From NCBI GenBank assembly GCA_037042915.1, contig CM073193.1:2418001-2482000 (forward strand): a DNA stretch of 64,000 nucleotides, given 5' to 3'. The position numbers and the translations under genes were made by a program. Of this stretch, positions 55,757 to 64,000 are shown one piece after another. The stretch is from Auricularia sp. M13 (taxonomy: Eukaryota; Basidiomycota; Agaricomycetes; Auriculariales; Auriculariaceae). Below the pieces are notes generated by a model. It did not search any database. It was not told where the DNA came from and worked only from the letters and a program-made list of their open reading frames with translations. Each line of letters opens with the position of its first letter. Positions within the stretch are counted from its first letter, which is position 1.

Positions 55757-58700
55757 ATGTCGTCCAGGCTCGCGATTGGCAACCTGCTCAACCCCGAGGC
55801 CGAGCAGCAGCAGCCGCGCCCGCCGCCGCACTCGTACTTCCCCGTCGGCGGCGCGTCCTTCAACCAGCCCGAGCTCTACGATGCCGGCCAGCACGACGCC
55901 CCCGGCCGCCAGGCCTTCCAGCTGCACACTGCGGACTGGTCCCGCTACAGCGCCCAGTTCAGCCAGCACCCGCAGCCCAGCCATCACCACGGTACGCACC
56001 GGACAGCTGCGAGCGCCCATCTCGCCACTGGTCTGGCCCGCCGCCTGCTTACCCTCCTGCCAGCCCCCAGCGCGCCCTCGTCCTCAAAGCACCTCGACCG
56101 CCGCCCTACGCCCACACTGAGCATCTCCAGCCGCTGAATATCCGTGCGTGCGCCCCCGGCCCTGTACCCGGCGCCTGCATTGCTCACTGTCTCGCCTTCC
56201 CGCAGTCGTCGCCGCCGCAACCACCGAGCACCAGCACCCGCACCACCACCACCACCAGCTGCCCCAGATTGACATGCCGCGCTCGCCGCCATCCGCGCGC
56301 ACGCGGGCGGCATCGCCGTTCCTTGAAACCATCCAGCACTCGGAGCGCGCCTCCGTGCGTCTCGCAGCCCGCAGCTCCATCCAGCGGCCGTCCTCGCACC
56401 CGTACGACGAGGAGGACGAGCTCGAGGACGACCTCGATGTTCAGCCCATCGATGCGCCGCCCCGCCCAAATAACAAGCGGCGACAGCCACATGACGGTGT
56501 CGGTGAGTTGCGATTCAATTATCCTGCATGTCGCCCGCTCATCGATTATATTGCAGTAGCCCAGCCGCCACCAAACAAGAGGCGCGCGCCCGCCGCCGCC
56601 GCGCTCGACGCCCCCGCTGACTCGCCGTCAAATGGTCCGCCCGACAATCCCGCAATCTTCGCGGCGTCTTTTCTTCCGCCGGCGTCTTCTCATGCTGATT
56701 TTCCAGCCCTGCTATCGAGCCCCAAATCGCGCCAGGGTAGCGCCCGTCCAGCGAATGCGAAGCCGGCCAAGTCAGCCGGTCAGCATCGCGTCCTGCCCGT
56801 GCCTTGATGTTCTGCTTCAGCTGACCTCTCCTCGCCCAACAAGAAACGACCCCGCGTCAGAACGCCGCACGCCCCAAAGGCCGCGTCAAAAAGGCGCGTC
56901 AAGTGGACGACGCTGCCCCCGCCAACTCCCGCACGCGTAAGTTGCGCTTGCGCATCTCTGGCGCAGTTAAGTAACAACAAGGATATCACAGAATCAAAGC
57001 AATCGGCGGTCACAGAGTACAAGTTCACCCGGAATGTCACGAACGAGCACGGGGAGGTTATTGGGCAACTGTATGGTGAACTGCAACATTCCCGTTGCAT
57101 GAGCAACCGCTACAAGTCCGATGATTTCCCTCGCTGCCTCTCTTGCACTCGTCGATGGGCCGGCGATACATGTCGGTTCCAGAACGTCCGCCTGTTGCTG
57201 CGGGACAGTGCAGGTGTCCTCCGTGAAATCGACTTCCTCGAGAAGCCGGTCACGAACCTGCCTTCCATGTTGTATCCTGACAGCTGGAACAAACCGCTCG
57301 CGCCCGAACACATACAGCGCGTCAAGGTACGCCGTCGCGTCAGATGCCGTTACTCGACTGGCGCTTAATACCGCTGCAATTTTTTCCAGCTTGTGGCAGC
57401 GCGCGACCTGATCAATACCCTGAGGGAAGAGCGTGAGCATTTAACGCTGCCCAAATTGGTGCGTCGCGTGCGGGAGACAGACTGCAGAGCAACGTGTGGT
57501 ATGTCGTCAAGAAGCTGCTTGCGACCCTGGCTTCTGACACGTGAGCAGACACTTGCTTGACTTCTGTTTTCGCGGGGTCGTGGATCTGCACCTCGTGCGG
57601 GCGCGAGGCGTGCTCGGATTGCCACTCGAAGATCGTCGAGATCTGTGGGGACCCGGAGAAGAAGCAGCGCACGCTCGACGCGAGCCCGTTCTTCCTCACG
57701 TGCACGCGCAAGCAGGAGCACACCGTCGACAACTACCGCCCGATCTCGCGCTTCAGCATCGAGGAGGTCGACGGCGCGATCCGCGACATGGAGCGCGTGC
57801 TCGCGACCGAGGCCAAGTTCGACTCGCCGCCGAGCACGCTTCCCGAGCTCTCGCCGCCGTCGGACCGCACGAGCAGCTCCAGCAGCCTGCACCCGTCGCC
57901 CGGCCCGCCGCTGCTCATGCTCGCCGCGAACGGCGCTAGCATCCCCCGCACGCTCGCCAACGGCTCGTCGATCGACCCGTCCGCGGAGGACAACTCCGCG
58001 CAGCGCTGGTGCACCATGCTGCCCCCAGTCGCCGACGCGTCCTTGCCGTACCACTCCGTGCGTCTGTTCCACCACTCCGAGATGGACCCCGCGGTCTTCC
58101 GCTCGCTCTGGGCGGTGGGCGAGCCGCTCGTCATCGAGGGATTGCTTGACTTGTGCAAAATCAAATGGACGCCGGAGTACTTCATCCAGGAGTACGGCTC
58201 TGAGTCGTGCCTCGTCGTCGAGTGCCAGACGGACGTGAATCGACGCATCACTGTGGAGGAGTTCTTCAAGCAGTTTGGCGAGTACAGTGAGCGGAGGGAG
58301 TGCTGGAAACTGAAGGTATGGCATTGGCCTTCTCCCTATCTTGCTCGATAGCTCATCTGGCGCAGGACTGGCCATCGAGCACCGACTTTAAGGCTGTATT
58401 CCCGCAACTGTTCGAGGACTTCATGAACGTGGTGCCCATGCCAGATTACTCGCGCCGCGATGGCGTCCTCAACATTTCCTCGCATTTCCCGATCAACACC
58501 GTTGGCCCTGACCTTGGGCCGAAGATGTACAACGCCTACGTGAGCAGGTTTCTCGCCATTCCCCTGGATTGGTGGCTGACTTCCACGTTTTAGGCATCCA
58601 ACTTGGATCGGGGGAGCAAGGGATCGACCCGGCTGCACATGGACATGGCCGACGCCGTGAACATCATGCACCATGCCATGCCACGTCCGGATGGCGGTGC

Positions 58701-59210
58701 GGGCGGTGCGGTGTGGGACATCTTCAGCGCGGATGACTCGGGCAAATTGCGCAAGTTTATCCGGTCGCGCTTCAAGGAGAAGTGCCAGAACGGCGTGGAC
58801 CCGATCCACTCGCAGCTCTTCTACCTCGACACGCAGCTGCTCGACGACCTGTACAACGAGCACGGTGTGATCAGCTACCGGCTGTACCAGCGCCCGGGCG
58901 AGGCCGTGTTTATTCCTGCGGGGTGCGCGCACCAGGTACGCTTACGCTTGCACTGTTGACTGTTTGCACGCAATGTTAATCCCCGCGCGCCCCCGCGCTT
59001 GATCAGGTGTGCAACCTGTCGGACTGCATCAAGGTCGCCGTCGACTTTGTCAGCCCGGAGAACGTCGAGCGCTGCGAGAAGCTCACGCAGGAGTTCCGCG
59101 AGCAGAACCAGGTCGCGCCGTGGAAGGAGGACATCCTCCAGCTCAAGACGATGCTCTGGTTCGCGTGGCTGTCGTGCTCCATCGCCGAGCGCCGCATGCA
59201 GACGGCGTAA
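55757..59210 (+). CDS. KDM3/JHDM2-type JmjC histone demethylase
   Basis: An Fe(II)/2-oxoglutarate oxygenase; relatives demethylate H3K9. Start ATG 55757 (MSSRLAIGNLLNPEAEQQQP). A long disordered, His/Pro-rich N-terminus with basic patches (NNKRRQP, NKRRAP, NKKRPRVR) precedes a Cys-rich zinc region (CLSCTRRWAGDTCRF; CRATCDTCLTSVFAG; WICTSCGREACSDCHSK), a linker, and the JmjC domain: VRLFHHSEMDPAVFRSLW, GEPLVIEGLL, WTPEYFIQEYG, YSRRDGVLNISSHFP, GPDLGPKMYNAYASN, GSTRLHMDMADAVNIM (iron-binding H-x-D), YRLYQRPGEAVFIPAGCAHQ (distal His) and CIKVAVDFVSPENVERC. Stop TAA 59208-59210. Seven or more introns; an apparent in-frame TGA at 56805-56807 lies inside one (56737-56820). Confidence 0.92.
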
Positions 59211-59546
59211 AAGTGCTTGTGCCTGTGGATGGCGTCGGTGGCGTTGCGGTGGTAATCGTAATGAGGAAGGATATTGGAATGGAAGTCTGTAGCTACCCTT
59301 TCGTTTTCTCTGTTGACTATCAGAACGAAGTGAATCCCCCTTTGTATCTTGTAGTGTTAGACTTGCTCCTCGCATAGGAATGGACAGTACCGTATAAAAT
59401 GCCGTGGCGCGCACCGCGCCGGTGTGCAGCTCGCGACATTCAAAACAGTGTACCTATGTTGTTAATCAGCGACCAAGGGTGGAACCTTGCTCCGGCCAGA
59501 CACTCGTTCACGATAACTGGCGAAAGTGCATACATTGCGCGTCTCA
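59211..59546. other. Convergent intergenic region
   Basis: 336 bp between JmjC and kinase 3' ends; nothing recognised. Confidence 0.5.
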
Positions 59547-61005
59547 TCATACAGCTCTCCAACCACGAGTAAGCGTAAAGTAAAAGACAGCGCGAGTGTA
59601 ATACCGACCACAGGCCAGCATCGTTCTATATCTCTTGCTCCTCGGCACGGACCCTGGCGGGAAGTCTTTGGCAGCCAGCTTAAAGGAAGCCCGCAGGAAA
59701 CTGGACGGAAGGTACAAGTCCCGGAAAGACACAGTAGAGAGTGCAGATTCAAGCAACTGGACGCATTCGGCGGCTGAGGGGCGGTTCTCTGGCCCGCTAC
59801 TCATCATCAGCTGCAGCAGATCTTGACCCGCCGTCGGTAGCTGTGGATAAACATTATTATGCGGCGCAATAGCACGATATCTGAATGAACTTACAGCCTT
59901 TACTTTAAGGTCGTGCCATGTGTATCCAAGGGAGTATATGTCGGCAAAGAAGGGATTATAGAGCCTCGTCGGGTTTTCTTCGTCGATTTCGGGCGGTAGA
60001 ACGTGTCCGCCGACCCATGTGGCAACATGATCTTCATGGGCACCGTAACGTTTCGCAAACCCGAAGTCGATCAACTGCAGTCTACGAGGCCGCCATCGTT
60101 CGGAGCTCAGCATCAGATTTTCAGATCCAATATCCCTTCAACGATGATTTGTTAGCGTGAAGATGTCTCTGGAATTGGCGTGCCTATGGCATATGCCTTC
60201 AGAATGAAGAAAGGCGATTGTCTATCGATCAATCGTGAGAGCGAGGTCGTTCGTTCGTATGTTTGAAACTCACCCTGAACGATTGACGCATAAGCTGAAG
60301 TAGCATACCGTCTATTGAGCAGGTAGAGTCTTCCAGACTGGCCAATGTTGGCATTACAATAATCTGGAAGTCCGCGGCCCGAGGTTGTCCAGGAAGGGGC
60401 GGGAAATTGACGATGTCTAGCAGCTGAACGGTGCAATTATCAGGATGCCGTCGACGCGATTCTTCATCTAGGAATCGCAGAATTTCAAGCTCATGCGCTG
60501 CGTCTGAGCCTGGCCGTGTGCAGACAAGCTTCAGTATGACAACTTGCCCGGTCTCCACCATCTCGGCTACCACAACTCGGCGGATGAGCGTCTGACCGCA
60601 TCCTTCATTGCATTTGTTCTGGGTGAGGTGCGGTAATGTACGCACTTTGAAGACGCTCTGAACGTAAAATTTTGATGCAGACTTAGTTTGCGGGATTGGG
60701 CCAGGCAAACCGACCGCATATTTTGGGGGCAGCGCGTAGCCAGCAGCTAGAAGAGATGGGTAGAGGGCGGACCATATCAATTCGCACAAAAGCGGCCCTG
60801 TATCCGCGCCTTCAAGGAGTTTCTCTATGCGATTTTGCGTGCGTAGCAGTATAGCCGCATAGTGCAGCTGCTCCACCTGTTCGAGGAGGAGGAAACTGCC
60901 ACGGCAACGCATCAGCAGCAGCATATCCTCGGTGGATTGCTGGGTGCCATTTCGACTCTCTGCAGCGATAGCTGCACGGATCGTGTCTGGAGGCAGAGAC
61001 AGCAT
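59547..61005 (-). CDS. Protein-kinase-like gene of the agaric expanded type
   Basis: Start ATG 61003-61005 (MLSLPPDTIRAAIAAESRNG), stop TGA 59547-59549, about 435 residues. The N-terminal 120 residues have no recognised domain. The N-lobe is suggested by VVVAEMVETGQVVILKLV (candidate ATP Lys in the VILK position) and AHELEILRFLDE (helix C Glu). The hinge region reads FQIIVMPTL. The C-lobe has FLHSEGICHRDIGSENLML (catalytic loop H-R-D, here spliced across a 48-nt GC-AG intron at 60136-60183), LIDFGFAKRYG (DFG), WVGGHVLPPEID (P+1 region), FADIYSLGYTWHDL (D-x-Y/W-S-L-G) and ENRPSAAECVQLL. The Asp of HRD, the Asn-equivalent in GSEN and DFG are kept, so activity is plausible. Substrate unknown. 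Confidence 0.82.
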
Positions 61006-63292
61006 AAGGCGGCGGGAGTGATCAGGCCTTACGACCTCCGGTCCGTGCCGAACTGCCCCGACAGGATCTGTGAAGCTTTATCTCGCTTTCTCGGGTCCCC
61101 CTCCCATGGGCCATTCGTTGGGTCCCCTGGGCGGCGGTCGCATCTGCTGCATATTCTCTAAGTACTGCCGGGCCTGTCTGGACTTTACAGATATATGCAG
61201 AAGGTGCGTCCTCAGTCTTCTTTTGAGCTGGACCATGCTGCAGCCAAGTAACACTCCTGTCTGTGTCATCAAGGCGTATAGCGCACTGCACAAGCGAATG
61301 ATAGAGGTGAGAAGGCTGAGGCGCACCATCATTCTCAACGACCGCGTCATGTGCGTCCAGACCGGACATGGACGATTTTAACTTCGATTTCGGACGGACG
61401 GTCCTGATGAACTTTGGCGCCATCGGGTAGTCAGAGAGCTTCGCGGCGTTTACGCTGTGCTCAGACGAGAAGATCAAGCCCGCCTGCGACACTCTGTGTC
61501 GGGAAATGAAGACGATGACTATGGTGTCTTGCCAAGCTGCTAACAAAAAATGACTGGATGAGGGGGCGCTTCTTCCCGATCCATCAGGACCGAAATGCGA
61601 AAAGCATGAAGCAAAACCAGCCCCCCAAAAATAAACCCTCCCTTACAGCCCAAAAGGCTGGGGGTGCGGATGGACAGTGAACTAGTAACCCTAGGCACTA
61701 CCTCTTCTGTCTTATACGAATCAGCCGCACTCGTGTAGCGAAACTGGCGCCGTACTGCTGACCCGCCTTACAATACGCGAGCATCCGCAAAAATAGAGCA
61801 GCGGACGAGTGGTGTAAGGATGGAGAAAGATTGAAAACCGTCGCGGACGCACACGCCATCGAGCGCAGTGCGGGTTTCGGATGCGGTCCGGAATTTCGGC
61901 AACGGACTAGTCCGGTTCAATCCGCGCCGGTCCCATAGGCGTTCGCGATTCGGGGGCAAACCTTAACAGCGCGACGCGACGCGGTGGCCAGAAACGTCAA
62001 ATTCAAGCTCGTATCGTCAGCCTGTGGCGGACATGTGTACCCTAATGACAACTGGTCATCGAGAGATGTCACACAGTCAAAAGATTTGCGAAGAATCGTG
62101 CTTATTGCAAATAGCAGCGGGCCTGCTTTTGCCTGACTGTGGTCTGCGATTCTGCGCAACGAGTCAGCTAATGGCCGAAAGATTTTACAAACAGTATTGG
62201 CATGAGTACTGACCTCCAACATATGCGCTGGTGTCGTGGCCAGAGCCCGAGCTTTCTGTACACGAGTCTCTAACGCATCTACTTACGCAAGAGCATTTTA
62301 ATTCACTCCTCCTGGCTGGTCAAAGGACCTTTAGTGAGCAAGAGAGGAGTTTCCGCGGACGTAGAGTACAAGCCCACGGACATGAAAGGGCGCTGCGTAG
62401 ACGGGCAGGTGCTGGGCATATTTATCGGCAATAGCGACACTCTTCCAGTGGAACCAAGCAGCATGCAATTTTTGCATGGATTATCATGATTTTCTGTCTA
62501 TTTCCCAGCTTGCTCCTTGCAGTTGAAGCCGAGATAGTGAAGCTCATGGCACGACCCAGCGCGCGTGCGTTCGAATAAGGTTTGCCGGATCTGGCCGAAC
62601 CGCGAACGCCTATGGGCGGGGCACGATTTGAAGCAGACTCCACTTGCCGGATCGAGTTTCATCCGCCGTGGAGTCTGCAACGGAGACTAGCAACGGACCC
62701 TTTTCCCCATACACATAAATAAGCTTTCCGTTCGTCCCGAACGAGTAGCTACACAGTTTACGATACACAAACAGTACACCGTACTTCTGCTCCGCTCGCT
62801 CGAATGTATGCACTGCCAGATTAGGGTGGGGAACCAGGAAAGCTCACGACTAGTTAAGTCGGCGACCCTCTCGTACGCCTGAACAGCGTAAAAAACCCTA
62901 CGATTTAGATCACACACAGTGAGCGGGATCTAAGCCTCCCCCCCTTTTTTCCGAAAAAAGACTCACCAGTCTTGATCTCATTCTATGAGTACCCTCTACG
63001 GCCAACGAAATGGACACAGGGATAAGTGCCTGAGAAGGAAGCAGCTCAGCTACCCCCCGACCAGGCTGGGAAAGAAAGAGAGCCAGCAACCGCCTTTTCG
63101 AACCCCTAGCCCTAGCAACCATAACAAGCCTACTGCAATATAGCACCTTGCACCATGGTACATGGGCGCCTATATATCAGAGCGGCGACTAAATCCAACC
63201 CGTGATTATACTTAAGCCGCGTAAGCCGGCGGCGGATTCCAACCCCACACTCCTGCGCACAGTCCACGAGCTACTCGCCCTCCAGCCATAAA
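61006..63292. other. 2.3-kb stretch without a clear gene
   Basis: The largest gene-poor stretch of the window. A readable minus-strand frame at 61022-61546 lacks an ATG at its 5' end and any motif; it could hold 5' exons of the kinase gene or be non-coding. A few protein-like short frames occur at 62610-62917 (minus). Small inverted repeats lie at 62633-62678 and 62944-62960. No tRNA or known transposon recognised. Confidence 0.5.
63171..63178 (+). promoter_or_regulatory. TATA-like box of the C2H2 gene
   Basis: TATATATC at about 115-122 bp before the ATG at 63293. Confidence 0.45.
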
Positions 63293-63957
63293 ATGCCGAT
63301 CGATTTGCCTGACATCCCCGCCACCTCCAATCACCAGGCTACGAGAATCGCGAAATCCACCAACCTGCCAGTGCCATCCTCTCTTCGCATGGCGTCTGCA
63401 CTCTCGGGCAAAGAACTTCGCGAAAGATTCAATGCCTTCTCGAACACCAGACTATGGTTAGAGAGGGCACAAAATGAAATCGACGATGTGCCCCTCACTC
63501 CAGCACTATTCACTATTAACAAAGACTCACAGAGTCGCTATATCGTCCCTGGTATGTATTCCCGAGTGTGTATATATGCCCAGGAGTGATACATATCTGA
63601 CTCCTTGCACAAGCGCCTCCGATGGGGCCTATCGGAGGGCCGGAACAACGCGATTCGGGGCCCGGAAATGGACGCCCCCCAGTTTCAGCTCCATACACAA
63701 TGCCCCCCGGGGTTTCCGAGAGCCGCTCACAATCGCCGGAAGCCCCGAAAATCGATGACGGCAGAAAACACTGCCTCGGTGGCTGTGGCAAGAGCTTCGC
63801 AAGAATCGACGGCAGGGACAGGCACTGGAGAAAATTCCCAGAATGCCTCAAATCGCACGTAGCCAGAATCTCTGGTACGAATTTTGAAGTAGAATATTAT
63901 GACATGGTCAGGATGAGAGATAAATTTAAAGGATGGCGCCCGAGTAGAATAGATTAA
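63293..63957 (+). CDS. Small C2H2-like zinc-finger protein
   Basis: Two exons: ATG 63293 (MPIDLPDIPATSNHQA) to a GTATGT donor at about 63552, then from about 63613 to TAA 63955-63957. About 200 residues. Exon 1 has an amphipathic segment (SGKELRERFNAFSNTRLWLE) and ends RYIVP; exon 2 begins APPMGPIGGPEQRDSG, is Pro/Gly/Ser-rich, and carries HCLGGCGKSFARIDGRDRHW followed by RKFPECLKSH. This reads as one C2H2-like finger with pattern C-x3-C-x11-H, then H or C further on, so the last ligand is uncertain. The C-terminus is charged (YYDMVRMRDKFKGWRPSR). Short proteins of this make-up are common in Agaricomycetes; the function is unknown. Confidence 0.75.
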
Positions 63958-64000
63958 TAATACTGTCTTCGTCATAGCGCCGAGAACTCCTTCACCTCTG

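Noticed and set aside
56805-56807. In-frame TGA in the JmjC gene
   Set aside because: It lies inside a GT-AG intron (56737-56820) whose removal joins SPKSRQ to ADLSSPNKKR in frame.
61022-61546. 174-codon minus-strand open frame upstream of the kinase gene
   Set aside because: Its 5' end is not an ATG, its composition is not distinctive, and no motif or clean splice to the kinase ATG is visible. Kept only as a remark on the gene-poor stretch.

Overview
The window is a GC-rich nuclear segment of a filamentous basidiomycete, most likely a wood- or litter-decaying agaricomycete. The reasons are: nearly every gene is cut by many 45-70 nt GT-AG introns; intergenic distances are short; the gene set is fungal and eukaryotic (IMP3, uL2, PNUTS, KDM3-type JmjC, SSXT, kinesin-3, PCL-type cyclin); and there are two secreted lignocellulose enzymes, an AA9 copper monooxygenase and a GH10 xylanase with an N-terminal CBM1. 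The genus cannot be read from the sequence.
Layout. 1-9.7 kb: dUTPase and an SDR oxidoreductase (divergent), site-2 protease, two F-box-type genes, uroporphyrinogen decarboxylase, one small unrecognised gene. 9.7-16.6 kb: a large kinesin-3 motor and the U3 snoRNP protein IMP3, both on the minus strand. 16.7-32.7 kb: LIM-domain-binding co-regulator, MFS transporter, PNUTS-like PP1 regulator, HMG-box protein and two adjacent WW-domain genes, the second a very glutamine-rich 4.3-kb gene. 33-37 kb: AA9 monooxygenase, secreted SRPBCC protein and a 177-bp Tc1/mariner-type MITE. 37.4-49.8 kb: cytochrome b5/acyl-CoA dehydrogenase fusion, PCL-type cyclin, SH3 protein, SSXT (SWI/SNF-type) protein, ribosomal protein uL2 and aquaporin. 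50.4-64 kb: GH10 xylanase, FGGY pentulose kinase, JmjC demethylase, protein kinase and a C2H2-like gene, with a 2.3-kb stretch that is largely gene-free.
How the genes relate. This is not one pathway cluster. It is a housekeeping and regulatory neighbourhood with two plant-cell-wall genes inserted at separate points, each with its own TATA box. Several gene pairs start head to head within 80-145 bp (DUT/SDR, IMP3/LIM-binding, FGGY/JmjC) and probably share promoters.
Two themes stand out. (1) Micro-exons: the kinesin P-loop is carried on consecutive exons of 12, 19 and 11 nt, and both neighbouring WW domains are split by a 12-nt exon at the same place and phase. (2) Many otherwise intact conserved genes carry one-base frame breaks, mostly the apparent loss of one G or C from a short run, including inside the essential HEM12 and in the active-site motif of the site-2 protease. 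The likeliest explanation is residual indel error in a draft assembly rather than decay. No rRNA, tRNA, CRISPR array, retroelement or virus-derived element was recognised.
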